A DNA stretch of 64,000 bases from Erythrocercus mccallii. Lineage: Eukaryota > Chordata > Aves > Passeriformes > Dicruridae. The notes beneath the pieces were generated by a model. It worked only from the letters and a program-made list of their open reading frames with translations. It made no database searches and had not been told where the DNA came from. Positions 1 to 13,128 of this stretch are shown here, piece by piece. Within the stretch, counting starts at the first letter, position 1. Every line of letters starts with the position of its first letter. The DNA lies in contig VZRG01000006.1 in the NCBI GenBank assembly GCA_013397435.1, positions 1,928,430 to 1,992,429 of the forward strand, written 5' to 3'. Position numbers and translations under genes: made by a program.

Positions 1-607
1 AGCCTGCTGGCTGCTTGTTACAGGAATTTTTCCCTTTTCTCAGGGCTTCTAGTATCAGGTAAAAAGAAAACTTCTACAACTAACCATATATCTTATAACA
101 AAACCAAACTATAACTTCACAACTTTTCATAACACGAATTACATCATATGCTCATATATAACACCTTCCTTTATTTTGCCATTTTTGTAGCAAGGAAGCT
201 GAGGAAGCAATGTCATGGGTCAATCCTTCCCCAGCCTTCCAGCACCCTGTATCTCTGCAAAGCAGGGCTTGTGAGCTGCTGTAATGAGTGACTGCAACAA
301 GGAAAGCCCTGTCTAAGCTTTGTTCGTGGTGAGTGTGTTTTGTACAGGACTCTATCGAGAAATGTTAAACGAAATTGCTACTTCTAGAGTTAAAATGCCG
401 TTGAACAATTCAAAAGGTCTCTCAGCCCTCAGGGATATATCTTCTCTCTCTTCAAGAAATATTAGCTGTTAATTTTCTGCTAATAATTCTTAGTGCAGAA
501 ATGTAAACTACCTTTGGGCTGACAGTAGCAATAAATATAAATGATGTCAGAGAATGGAAATAAAGTTAAAAAATACATAGATTAGTAGAAAGGGTAGAAT
601 TGAAAAA
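1..607. other. Intergenic, nothing recognised
   Basis: AT-rich sequence with no recognised gene, RNA or repeat. Confidence 0.6.
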
Positions 608-783
608 GACCCTGGGGAAAAAAAAAAATAAAAAAATCACAAAAGACCCCCTCCCAACCAAACAAAAAAATGTACCAACCCCCCTGCTCCACCACCACCA
701 CCAAAACACAAAAACCCCACAAAAACATCTCCCACACAAAAAAAACCCACCCCCCCCATCAATCACAACACAAATGCATAATA
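608..783. repeat. A/C-rich low-complexity tract
   Basis: About 175 bp made almost only of A and C on the plus strand, with runs of A and of C and a CCACCACCACCACC core near 690. The open frames through it (63 and 91 aa) are low-complexity artefacts. Confidence 0.88.
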
Positions 784-1758
784 ATAGATAATACAATTTC
801 AGTTTGTTTGTAAATACTGACTTGGGATGAGTGTTAAACATCTACAATCACCCAATCCCTTTTTTCCCCTTCTAAATAATGCTATTTAAAACCCAAGTCC
901 TTTTCTACTCTCTAGACCCAGGATCCCTTCTTTCTATTATAGAAATTGAAGAGACATTGTGAACAATTACTAGAAGCAAAAATAATCCAGGATTCAATCA
1001 GGTGTGTTTAAGAACTTCTGTTCAGCTTTTGGATCAGACCTCAGATTTTAAACCAAGTTTTGCTGATCTACAAAATCCTATGGACTTTGAAAAAGTTTTT
1101 TTTTAGGATGCAAAGCCCTCAAAATAGAACCTGATATTAAGATTTAAAGTTCAAAAAAGTGTAAAACATTTTTGAATTTTTTTCTGTATCATTTAATCCA
1201 GGAATATACATTCTTTTACATTTTTGTAATGTGAGCACATTGTACTGTATGAAGATAGTGAAAGACATGAGTAAACTGAGTGGAGAATTTTTTGCCATCT
1301 CATTCCTCTTCGGACAGTTCTTTGGCAATGGGTTTTTGGCTGTTTCTTGTCAAGGCACGGACAAAGGGATTCTGAACATAAATTGGTGGCAGTAGTTTAG
1401 TTAAATTGTACTAAATATATTGATTTATGCTTCTGTCTGAGATTCTTAGGATTTTCTGGACCTCCTTTTGAAAGCTCAACTCTATGTGTTTTTTGGAAAA
1501 GAAAATATATTTTCTTGGGCACCTAAATGGAGTGAAAATTTAAACAGATTATATTTTGGCCTTTTAAAACCAGTACAATTTACAGAGAAGCTGATTTTCC
1601 CTACAGATACTGGAAATCAGGAGGGCGATGTGAGAAATGACCTAATGTATAGCTACATAGATATGCAGTGTGAGTACTGTCACCATGAGTTTTCTAAGCT
1701 CTGATATTAAAGTGCAGCTCTTCACTTTCCCACACCATGTTTATGAAAACACGAGGGA
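784..1758. other. Intergenic, nothing recognised
   Basis: About 1 kb of AT-rich sequence with no recognised gene or repeat. The 78-aa open frame at 1468-1704 carries no recognised domain. Confidence 0.6.
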
Positions 1759-2010
1759 TGTTTTTGTAAATAATGCCATTGTTTTGCATTCTTCTTGGTA
1801 GGAGGAGAGTGCTGACTGATGGTCTGTCTGACCTGTGTGATTCAGAGGTGGTAACCCCACTCTCCAATCCATGGTCATGTTTCCTGCAGGTATATAACAG
1901 AATGTAATAAACAAGGCAGGGCTTTTCTTGGCCCCTGCTCTGATCGGCTAAGTCCCAAGTGTCCTGTGGTCCTTCTAGCGTGGTGAACTACGATAGAGTA
2001 CCACTCATTT
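1759..2010 (+). mobile_element. LTR of an endogenous retrovirus (copy 1 of a pair)
   Basis: Homologous over about 250 bp to 29771-30030. Shared blocks are the start TGTTTTTGTAAATAATGCC, CATTCTTCTTGG, GTCTGTCTGACC, GAGGTGGTAACCCCACTC and TCCAATCCATGGTCATG. A TATA-like TATATAAC near 1891 is followed by AATAAA near 1906 and an R-U5-like end. It is the more diverged copy, its right edge is approximate, and no viral genes adjoin it. Confidence 0.7.
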
Positions 2011-2492
2011 TAAAATCAATTTCTCTTGACTTACAAGAGTACTTATAATCTGACTGCTAAATTCCTCAGATATTACTTTGACTGTAGCTGTGGCAATGTA
2101 TCTCGACATATTCCATGGTTAGGTTGAGATTAAAGCTTTAATTGATACAAAATAAAACCAAGCTCATGTGTCAAACTACTTCCAATTTTCTTGAGAGTGA
2201 TTAATTTCTGCCACTTTTTTATCCTCCTCCCTTCCTTTCCAATGTTTTTACAGTTTCTCTTAAAACATTTGCTTTTTTATCTTTGGTTAATCTTCATGGA
2301 CTATTCTCAAGATCATATTTCAATCCTTCCATATTTCATGTTCACATGAGACATGCCTTCAGCCTTGAGAGTGAACATGTCTTTCCAAATGTTTGCTAGG
2401 TCAAGACTTTAAGTGTATTTAAACAGTCGGTGTAAACTGCAGGATGTTTTTTTCTGGAAAAGAAAACAAGAGAACTTTTCTGGCCAAAGTCA
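2011..2492. other. Intergenic, nothing recognised
   Basis: About 480 bp of AT-rich sequence between an LTR relic and a CR1 tail. Confidence 0.6.
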
Positions 2493-2653
2493 TGAATGCC
2501 CCATCTCAGCAAGTGTTCAAAGTCAGGTTGGATGGTGCTTGGAGCAATTGGGTTTAGTGGAAAGTGTCCCTGCCCATGGAAAGGGAGTTGGAACTAGATG
2601 ATCTTAAAGTCACTTCCAACCCAAACCATTCAATGATCTTTAATTCTATGATT
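2493..2653 (+). mobile_element. CR1 LINE 3' tail
   Basis: About 160 bp of the very 3' end of CR1 on the plus strand: AAGTGTTCAAAGTCAGGTTG, GATGGTGCTTGGAGCAATTG, GTCCCTGCCCATGGAAAGGG, CTTCCAACCCAAACCATTCA and a tail TTAATTCTATGATT. Confidence 0.92.
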
Positions 2654-5400
2654 GCCAGGATTAGTATTCTGGCCCCCTGAGGTCAACTCCATATGGTAGT
2701 GCCCGATCCTCTTCCTTCCTTTGACGCCCACAATGCCTCTGCCCATGGAGGCTTTGCTTGGGCAGTGATGAGGAGTCAGAAGTGGCCTCTTCCTCCCTGG
2801 CTTGAAAGAGTGTTCATGTTCTCATTAGATTGAATGAAAACCCCACAAACAAAGCTGTGCTCCAGCACGTGGGAGAAGGAATTTTTTGTCTTCCAAGACT
2901 CCAGTATCACCTTGTCCAAAATTTAATAGCATTGCAATAATAGCTAATACTACACTGATAACTTACATGGGAATATTTGGAACATTTTAAGAAGCACATA
3001 AATTATTAATGCATTTAATTCCTTTGTTAGTTCATGTGTAATTTTCAGCTAAGTCCATTACAACTGGCTACCTAGATGATCCCTTGCTAAATAGTCACTG
3101 GTTCATGATTTCTAATCTTCCTGTGGTGTTTTTCATCAGTTTTGCACAATTCTTTTTGTGTCACTGCATTATGATGCTTGGCTTCCATATTGTCTTTCTC
3201 CTTTCTTCTCACAGCGCTTTGTATGGTTAGCTTTGGATGCTAATTTTTCTGTAGATATAATGTTATTTGCATACCTCTACAGTTTAACAATTAACCTAAG
3301 CAATTCAGTCAAAATACCACTAAAAATGTTCCTATAAGCTCCACCAGTATCTCAGAGAAAACTAAGAAAAAAACTAAGAAAATATTATTTTTGTTATTAG
3401 CAAGGATCACTGTAAACATATTATTTTTTATCAATATACAAATAGTTCCTACACAGACTTCTTATTCACTTTGATGCATAATATTATGTAACAATTTTTG
3501 ACTCCAGTCTCTCTAGAATCACATAGATTCTCTGTAGTAAGTGAAAAAAAGAGTTCAGATTGTAATTTTTATGATCAAGAAATATTTTAATATATATTGC
3601 CTATTTTAAAATTTTATCCTTAAAAATTCATTTACTTAGATAAAAAATAACCTAAATATGAAGTACAGACAGAGAACTATTATTTAAGTTTTTGGGTTTT
3701 TAAGTGTCTCATTTTTGTGGCCTTGGAATCAACATTTAACTTTTCCATGACTTTACAACATCATCTGTATAACAAAGATAATACTCATCAGGCTGGAGTG
3801 AAAAGCATTAAAAGCTACTTAAATGCTTGCTCTAAGGACTTGTTAAATGAATGAATATGCTTCCATCTATTTTAATGACTTTTATATCAAGCTGTTAACT
3901 CAGAGGATTACATTTTCATTAAATTTTACAAGAAGATATGTCAATACATGGAAAACTTTTTTTTGATCCACAATTCCTCAAAACATTTATATTCTAAACA
4001 ATACATCATTGTGGTAATGTCTGACAGCTAAGTGGTACTGCTTAGAAATGGGACTCTACTCACTTTGCTTCCTCCTTTTAGCATGGCAGCTGAAAATATT
4101 ATCTACAGAATAAATGGATTAAAAATTACAAATTGTAAGTTCTTTTTTAATGTAGAATGTACAGTAACTTCTGTAGGTATTCATATGTTAAAGAGAAAAT
4201 GTCAATGTCCTTATGGCATTTAATTTCATCAATTATTAAAAAGAAAATCTTTTATGTTCTCAATTCACTGCATTTTTTGCTTTAGTGATCAGTTTCACAT
4301 GTTGAAAAATACTAAAAATGAAAATGCATTGAAATCAAGACAGCAGGCAGCTCACCACTAGTGATCAAGTAAAAGTCAGCATCAGCTATCCGAGTGTCCT
4401 AAGAGACACTAAAATAGCTTAAACAATCAATGTTGGATAATACAAATAATCTTCAGTGTGATATTCAATGTTGTGTGACATGAATCCATTCAAAATATGA
4501 GTGTTTCATAGATCAGAGGGCAAATCAGATGAGACAGGGAAAAGAATGGTTATTAATTTTACAGTTCACAGTTCTTCTCTATTTACTGAATTAATTTGGT
4601 CGAAATCAGTCACCATCTTGTGGAAAGTGAAATAGAAATTACTCAGATGAGGCACAGGCATGAGCATGAGGCACTGACCAAAACCTTTGATCAGACTGAA
4701 TGATGTCTAAATGCCTTTTGACTTACTATTAAACAACTTCCACATTCTTTTCTCTTTCCAAATGACAACTGATTTTTGTTTTTAATCAATCTGCAAGGAA
4801 TTAAAAAAAAATCAGAATCCAAATTAACACCTGCCTTTAAAGCTGAAAAAACCCCAACAAACAACATATTAACACCATTTTCTTTAGAAGATTTTCCTGA
4901 ATGGTATCTTATTTAAATTTCTCTCAAAAATTGACTGTTATAAAATCATGGTTTAATACAGGCAGTAGAAGATAATTGCTCTGTTTTGTAAGCTGACTGC
5001 TCAGCTTGTTGATTCTGCATATTGAGGAACTGTGATCAATGATGTTTCTTAACAGAAAGAGGCCTTTGTAAAAAGACATTTCCAGCAGAAAAATTAATAT
5101 CTTGTTAAGCTTTCAGACATCTCACCATTTGGTACTGAGTCACTGAAGCATCTGGCATGAATTTCAGCACCTTTGAACCATTTATACATTGATAATATTG
5201 ATACTTCTTTGTTTATGGAAAAGAAGGTATGAATATATTCATTACTGCTTATGATGGAGAATAAGGAACGGAGCTATCAGAATTAAATAAAAAGATTTAA
5301 GATGAAAAAAAGCAATCCAAGAGCAACAGGCAAAATAAATGCAAATGCTACATTCATTTTTGGGAACACAGCATCTTAGATCTTTGCCAAGGTGATGATA
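2654..5400. other. Intergenic, nothing recognised
   Basis: About 2.7 kb. The first 200 bp after the CR1 are somewhat GC-richer, the rest AT-rich. No gene, RNA or repeat is recognised. Confidence 0.6.
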
Positions 5401-5470
5401 CATCATTTTTCAGATAGGATGAAATTGAGGCAGCTGAGAGAAGCCAGAAGGAATTACTGTAGCAAGATAT
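5401..5470 (+). mobile_element. Possible MIR-like SINE relic
   Basis: A short match to the most conserved MIR segment: CATTTTTCAGATAGGATGAA then ATTGAGGCAGCTGAGAGAAG, against MIR CATTTTACAGATGAGGAAACTGAGGC. It is only about 70 bp, so it may be coincidence. Confidence 0.28.
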
Positions 5471-5509
5471 TTTCACCTAAATGTTAATTTCCAAACTACA
5501 TTCCCTCAG

Positions 5510-5980
5510 TTTAGGAAGGACATTGACATGCTTGAGCGCATCCAGAGGAGGGCAACGAGGCCAGTGAGGGGTTTGGAACACAAGCCCTGTGAGGAACAGC
5601 TGATGGAACTGGAGTTGTTTAGCCTGGAGAAAAGGAGACTCAGAAGTGACCTGATCACTTTCTACAACTCTCTGAAATGTGGCTGTAGTCAAGTGGGGGT
5701 CGATCTCTTTCTCCAGGCAGCAACTGACAGAACAAGAGGACAGTCTTAAGCTGCACCAAGAGAAGTATAGGTTGGATATTAGGAAAAAAGATTTTTACAG
5801 AAAGGGTGATAAAACATTGGAATGGTCTGCCTAGGGAGGTGGTGGAGTCACCATCCCTGGAAGTGTTTAAAAAAAGACTGGACATGTCACTTGGTGCCAT
5901 GGTCTAGTTGAGGTGTTAGGGGTGAGTTGGACTCGATGATCTTGGAGGTCTCTTCCAACCCAGTGATTCTGTGTGATTTT
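5510..5980 (+). mobile_element. CR1 LINE 3' fragment
   Basis: Plus-strand CR1 of about 470 bp. It shows the classical order CATCCAGAGGAGGGCAACGA (near 5539), GTTTAGCCTGGAGAAAAGGA (near 5617), GGTTGGATATTAGGAAAAAA (near 5769), GTCTGCCTAGGGAGGTGGTG (near 5825), CACCATCCCTGGAAGTGTTT (near 5849), then GATGATCTTGGAGGTCTCTT and a tail ending GTGATTCTGTGTGATTTTG. Frame breaks are present. The four open frames overlapping 5477-6070 are shadows of it. Confidence 0.93.
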
Positions 5981-8900
5981 GTCCTTTCTCTCTTTCTCCT
6001 GGTGATATTGTTTTGACAATAATGGCTTAGAATCAAAGTTGAATGCATTCTTTGGGCTGAGCATAGCCAAAGAACAGGGAGAATAATCTCATTACTAAAA
6101 GCTACCCTGCTTCAACAGGGAAGTTAAATTCTCAGCTGAATTTTCACAAGCTAAAAGCATCGTGAGCATTTGGGAAGACATGATTATCAAAACTAATGAC
6201 AAAGCAACATTTTGTCTACAGTTCCTCCACCCCCACAAGATCTCTCATCCCCTCTCCAAAACAACATAAGTACCATCATCTATCATCTTCTTTGAAGAAG
6301 AATATATGCTTATTAAATATGTAAATTATTTATGTGAAATAAAAAATCCATTCAAAATGTAAATCCAGGAGATCACACAAAAAAAAATTAGAAAACAAAG
6401 ACCTTCCTTATGCTTTTTTTTACAGTTATTTTCAATAGGAGCATAATTGAAAATGTACAAGACAAAAGGGAATTTGGTCATGCTTGATAATGACAGCATA
6501 CATCCCATTTTTGTATGCTTTTCTCTGTTTGCTCCACTAAACTACTGGTGTAAATGAAACCAGAATAAAACCTCTTTTTTGGCACTAACAACTCTCTGAG
6601 GAAATTTTTTCCCCATGCAAATGCCTCAGCTTCAACCTCTCTACTTGGAAAATTTAGATGGCTGAACAATCAGAGTTCTTGAGCACCTCTGAATTTCTCT
6701 ACAGTAAAGTTTATTCAGTAAATCTGTAAGTCACTCCAATTTTTACCTGCTTTCCTATTGTTCTAGTTCTTGAATCTTTTTGCTAATCAGAAAAACACTG
6801 AAGTGATAATCAAAGTATTAAATGACCTGGGAAATAATGAAATAAGAAGAACAAGTAGAATCTGACACATATCAGACCAGTGTAATTGTCTTCTGTAATA
6901 GTAGTAGGCCTTGCAGTTGGGCAGAAGAATTAGATGTTCTACTTTGAGTCCATTAAAACTCAAAAAATAGGAACAAAACCAAGACAAATAAAAGTGCTAC
7001 ATTTGAATGTAAAACTAGATATCCATGGCTTCAGAACAGTTATATGTAATTCTTTGGCAAATAATGAAAACCATATCAAGATATACTGCATGGGAAACTG
7101 TCTTGAGATTATGGAAAAAAAAAACTTGTTAGCTTTTATTGTTTTCTAATTATAAATTAGATTTCTTTGATCTGGGGGAAACTATGAATATACTGCAGGA
7201 AAATATTGAAGTCTAACTTTATTAAATTGCATAGTTTAAAAATAGCTTGATAGTTATAGAATTCTGTAGGTAAATAATGCAGTTTACTTATTTGAGTAAG
7301 CCCATCCAGGTAATGAAACACATGGTGAAGAATGACCAGACAGGCAGCAGACTAAGGTTTGAGGTTATAGTGGATCACAGGTTGCACGTCAACACAATCT
7401 TGATAAGTCAAACATTTTACTACCACATAAATCAGAACAACTTGTAGAGTATTTTCCACTTTTCAACGCAGACAGATTATCCCTGATGTTTATTTTATTC
7501 CAAAGTGGGAGAACATGGACTGTTTAAAAATAAGAGAAAGAAAATGTCGCTGGAAATTTGCTGAATATCCTAATTGTGAAATGTTATCTCATTATGGTTT
7601 TTGTGTGCTAAGTCCAGCCACCCAGGAAGATCCTAAATAAATACTTGTGTTTAGCAGTAATTTCTACAGGAGAGAATAAATGTTTTAGTGAAGGAAAGAC
7701 AAAAGACAATTCAGTATGGCAGGTAAACTTGTCATGATTACCAAGTGAACAGCATTACTGAGTATAGACCAGTTCTGTGATTCTGAGTTCTTATTGGACA
7801 TCTCATCTCAGGAACAACGTCAAAGGTGTTAGATCATACATATTTTAGTCACTTAAATACTGATTTAGGCTATCAAAATCAACATAGTAAGCTAAATTTT
7901 AGAATAAGCATATTGAAAGAATTACATCTGGATGAATAAATCAATTTTTTGGAAAGGCTTTTACATTATCAAAGAAAAATAGCACCTTATTAATCAAATC
8001 TATCCTCTAGAAAAGGAATGGGAATATCTCAGCAATTTTTTTCACCAAAAAAAACCCCAAAAAAACAACCAACCAGTCTCCAGTCTCTCTGTCTTCCCTT
8101 TGTGTTTTAAGAGGGAAGACTGCTCTTTGGTAAGGCTGCAGGAGAGACTATGCATCTTCTGTCGCCCCTTGTATCTGTAGCTATATTGAGAAAAAAATAC
8201 AGGGTCATAGTAGTCAAGAACATACATTATTGCTGTAATCAGCAGCTCTGATCAGCTGGAAAGTATCCATGAAGAACATAATCTATCAAAAGCCTACTGC
8301 TATTCCTGAGGCTTTTATAACCCATATAAACATACTTAGGTGCATTAAAAATTAAGGAATAATAATATTATATTATTTCTTTGGATTGATGAAAAAATAT
8401 CCTAAGAGGAACTATAATGAGTGCTTGAGTAATAAGTAAATAAACTGAATGTCACAGTAAGAACAAGCAGTTTATGATGTAAATGTTATTGTTATGTCTT
8501 ATGGCTTTTGTTCCTTTATGCTTTAATATTTTTGGAAAGAAAAAAACCAATCAACATAAAAAAGTCACACTTCAAGTAGCATGTAAATTACATCCTGAGA
8601 GATGTTCATATCAAAGCACTTAATCTTTCCGGGAAATCCTCAGTCATCTGTTTGCCTTAGGTTCAGAGAGATGGCTGAAAAGAAGTAGAGAATACACCTC
8701 AGATTAATTTACAGTGCTCTCATTTGCTGTCAGATCCTCTCATAGTACTGAAGGTTTGTGACAAACGTTAACACACAGCCCAAATGCTTATGTCTGTTTT
8801 ACTACCCTAGAAAGCATGCCCCTAAATAGGACAATAGTGAAATTTGCTCTGAAGAAAAACCAAACCACAATGTCTGTGTTCACAGAATCAAAACACTAGA

Positions 8901-9348
8901 TGAGAATGCTTATTCTCTTAACACACATCTTTTATCCAGCACATCCTTTTCTCCACTTATCTTTTTCTTGAAGACTGCAATAGAGTACTAAGTGAAATGT
9001 CCAATACCAAACTTAGCATCACGATTATCTTCACCAGAAGCCATTTTATAACATTTTCATAAAGCAGCACCCGTTTCTGTAGCTCTGGCTCCTGCAAAAT
9101 TTCAAATTTTGGTTTTTTTTCCCTTGAGAGTGAAGCCACATAGTTCATGGGAGCACTATGTGAGAAAGCCTAGATTTTCCCCAAAATAAACAGGTAAATC
9201 TAGAAGTATAGTACACGGGCCTAAGCTATCTGTATATTACACTGAAAATTTTACACAGTCATATTTTTGTTCAAATATTTGTGAAAGAGTTTTTTTCCCA
9301 TATTGACAAAATGTTCAGCCATATATATAAAATAATTGCAGTCTGTTA

Positions 9349-9365
9349 AATATATATATATATAT
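9349..9365. repeat. (TA)n microsatellite
   Basis: About eight uninterrupted TA units. Confidence 0.88.
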
Positions 9366-11106
9366 CTTATCTTACAGGTAGGAGGAAATACTTGGTGGTC
9401 TTTTACTACTTTATTTAATATTTTTATTGTCAAAACATAAATTACCCAAAGTCAATTTTATGACAGAGGGAATATACAGAAGTGTCTAATTATACTCAAC
9501 CCCAAGTCTGATTTTTCACTTGCAGAAGGCACCCATCAGCATGTTTATGACTATTTCTGATAAACTATTTTATTTATTTTTGTTGAATTATTCTTATTTT
9601 ATTAATTAGAAGCAGATAAATATATTTAAGAAACGGAAGGATCAGTATGATCATCTAGTTTTTTTACTTTGTGCTTCCCAAAGCAACAGAACTTTTTGAT
9701 TTCTATACTGAACACAGAAGCATCTACTTAATGTGCAACAAATGTTTTAGAGGACAAATATTTTTACCTAATGATAACAATAACCTGTGAGAGTGATCTT
9801 GAATTGCTTAATTGTTCTTGTATTTAAAAGATACATGTTTAAATGATATTTAAATGAAAGATAGAAATTCTCAAATGCCTTATGAAATAGCTTTGACCTT
9901 TACGTTAAGCTGCCACTCAGGTCACTATCAACCTGAGCTGAATTGGAAAGGCCTCCTACTCTGGTGGGTAGAAAAAGGTTTCTATGAAATTAATAAAAGT
10001 TTTTACCTATTTCTTCACAGAAAGGAGACTTAATCTTGCTTTGTTTTATTTTTATGTTACTATGACAAGTACCCTTTTCTGAAGCAAGGAGAAGAAAATG
10101 GAGATTTAAGTCTCAGTCTCAGGGAACAAGGTCCTGTAGTTCCACACTGCTTCTCACAACTTAAAGCAATGTTTAGCTACCTAAAGCTGCAGTATCACTG
10201 TCAGGCAATATTCATCCTCTTCACATAGCTTCATTTTGAAATTAATAAAATATACTTCCATACTTTTTAGTGCTTCACTTGAACTGGAAACCTATTTTTA
10301 TATGACCTGAAAGAAGACTCCATAGATTTATGAACTGTATTATATATTTATTAACGATATTAACTATTAGCTATAAACATTATCTTTCATAGAGCTTAAG
10401 TACTGTATTGTTTGTATAAGACTTTACATCCATGCAAATATGCCTTGAGGTAATAATCATGACTAAAAATATTCTTATGAGAATCATTCATTCCCTGAAA
10501 AGAGTAATTTCTGAGAGTAAAGAGGATACTCAAGGTTATGTTGAATGCAGAAAATAAATGTATTTCTATTTCAAGACAATTAAAAGTTATAGAATAGGAT
10601 TACTTGTAAATAGTTCTGTCAAAGAGGGGTCAATAATAAAATACTGTAAAAGCTAAAGATAAAACTACCATTTTCATAGTATATTTAATTGAAAATTCAC
10701 TGTTGCAAATTGTCTTCAAGTCCCCTACTGGTGTTTTTACCTAGATAGTACTTCAAACATATACTAATAGCAAAAACAAACTTACTGAAATTTGTGCAGT
10801 CAGTTTAGAAATTACACTAAAAATTCACAAAAGCTGAGTCATCTCCAAATTCTCTTTCCAAGTTGCATCAAAAAACCCAGAACCAAACATAAAAATGTGC
10901 AACTAGGATGGGTGCTAGAACCTTGTAACTTCAGCATACCATGAGATATTTTATTTTGCTAAACAACAAACCAGTTTGAGAATGATACCTCATTTTAGAG
11001 TTTATAGTCAGGTAAATACATTAATATATCATTGAGATGACAATTCTGAGCGACTATATTTTAATACTTTGCCTTAGACATAAATTCAGTAAAAACAATA
11101 GTATCA

Positions 11107-11165
11107 ATGATGATGATGATGATAATAATAATAACGGAAAATAAAAACAACAACAATAGAAATAA
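11107..11165. repeat. Trinucleotide-rich simple repeat
   Basis: Adjacent short runs of ATG, ATA and ACA triplets (TGATGATGATGATAATAATA and AACAACAACAAT). Simple-sequence DNA. Confidence 0.85.
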
Positions 11166-12838
11166 TAAAACTGTTTTTTCAGGTCTAAAGTCAGGGAGCT
11201 AATATCAGGATTCATCAGACGAAACTCAGTAACCCAGAGCAAGAACATTAGATCTTCCCATAGGTTAGTTGTTTAATCCCTCTCTATATTCAGTGGAAAG
11301 CACAAATGTGCTCAGGAATGTGATTCATCGCATCTCCTTAGACATCTCTACTTAGACAAAAGTTGCTGTCTAAAATAGGTTAGATGAATCATGCCCCAGA
11401 TATTTGTTTTTCTTAGCCAGTTCTAAAGGGCTCTGGGTTACTGGCTCAAAGGTAACCAGATGACATCAAACTGTGAGCTGTGTCTCTTTCAGCAAGTGTC
11501 CCCTGCAAAAAGGAATAATCCTTCTGGTCCACAAATGTTAAGGGAAATCATCAGCATATAATATTGTTAAAAAGAGAGGCACTGCCCATAAAGTAGTTAA
11601 AAAGTCAGAAAAAAATGTAGCTCACCACTTTGCTGTTGACATATGTTTGAAAATAATACTGGCAATAATACTGGAAATAATGGCATAGTATGCATCTATT
11701 TTTCAACCCTGTTGAAATTGTCTCCATAAATAATGTTATTGAAGAATGTAATTGCCAAATGTGTAACTCTCATATGCACCTACAATTCTGAGATGTGACA
11801 TACCCACTGCAGCAGTGATATGACTTACAGGTTGACTGTTATGAGTTTAATCCTTTTCAAAAGACTGTGATTGTAACAATGTTGATTTAGATTTCTGGCA
11901 TTCACCTTCTATGGTTTTGTGTGAATTGATGTTAAAAGCATTGAAGGGACATTTCAAAAAACCTGAAAAGTCAGATCTCTACTTGGTACTACTACCTAAT
12001 GTATCAGCTCTTTGAAAACTGGCATAGAAATTGCTGAAATATTGTTTGATTAAAAACTTAGAAGCAAGTTACCTGATTACAAATAAGTAAATGGTAAAAG
12101 TGTCTTGTTATAAAATCATATTAGAAAAACATAAAAGTATCTAATTAAGTGTACTATGGTAAGGATTCATCAGAGCTAAACTGTTTGTAGTGATCAAATA
12201 TTCAAGATATTAATGGTTAAAAAACTGCACTTGTAAATTTATTCCTGATGCTGTGGAGATGATATCAGATGGAGACAGCCATACAGACAAAACATAAGGA
12301 GGTTACAGCTTTATAAACAAAAAAGTGAAGAAGCAAACAAATAAACAAACAGCAAAAGCTGGAATCTGCATCATCATTAAAACCTAAAATAATACAAGCT
12401 GTGAAGGAGCCAAGAAATCTGACAGCACAACAAGAAAATCATTAAGAAAAATATTAAAATGCATGGGATGCCTCTCAAATCTACAAAATAAAGATCTAGC
12501 CAGAAACTGCAGGAGATCTTGATGCATATTATGTCTCTCTTAGAGAGGGAAAAAATGCTGATTATGCAAAGGTGATGCCATCTAAGTTTAGCTCGAAATA
12601 ATACTCCCTAAAGTTTCCCCAGCTGAATGAGGCCACTCATTACTATAAGCCTAGGACAGCTGTACAGAAACTTTTTTTCCACTTTGCCCAGGAATTTCAC
12701 ATGTATAAACCAAATTATAGTTCAAATAGCACATTTAAAGAACTTCTGATGTCACTCCATTTAAGTCTGATATGTCCAGGAAAATTAAATCAATAACATT
12801 TAATAAGTATAGAAAATCAATTACTTTATTTAAGAAAG

Positions 12839-13128
12839 ATCACAGAATTACTGATTAATTTAAGTTCTAATAAAACTTTGGAGGTCATCTGTACCCAGTC
12901 CAAGTAAAAGCACAGCTAAGTTCAAAATCAGAGATTGCTGAGGGCTTTGTCCCATAGAGTTTAGTGTACCTTCATGGATGAAAGTTATGAAATCTTTAAA
13001 AGGAACTGTTCCAATTTCTGACCACTCATTAAGAAAAATTCAGCTTCATAATTTTTTTAGTACACATGTCTGCTGTAACATGTTCCTAAAAGAACTGCTA
13101 CTTTATTGTTATTCCTGTTGTCTTATCA
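12839..13128 (-). mobile_element. Old, diverged CR1 LINE fragment
   Basis: Minus-strand CR1 relic. In order, it shows ATCACAGAATTACTGA, TGGAGGTCATCTGTACCCAG, GAGATTGCTGAGGGCTTTGT, GAACTGTTCCAATTTCTGAC and ATTCCTGTTGTCTTATCA. Each matches a standard inverted CR1 3' UTR block (tail, GGTCATCTAGTCC, GCTCAGGGCTTTGTCC, CCTGTTCCAGT, TTGCCTCTTGTCC). Divergence is higher than in other copies, so it is an older insertion. Confidence 0.72.

Larger units (their letters stand above)
5981..12838. other. Intergenic, strongly AT-rich, nothing recognised
   Basis: Nearly 7 kb without a supportable gene or interspersed repeat. It includes an A/C tract near 8045-8075, a (TA)n run at 9349-9365 and a trinucleotide-rich tract at 11107-11165. 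All open frames here are short and AT-driven. Confidence 0.6.

Noticed and set aside
566..841. Gly/Trp/Phe-rich 91-aa open frame
   Set aside because: Translation of an A/C-rich low-complexity tract; not a plausible protein.
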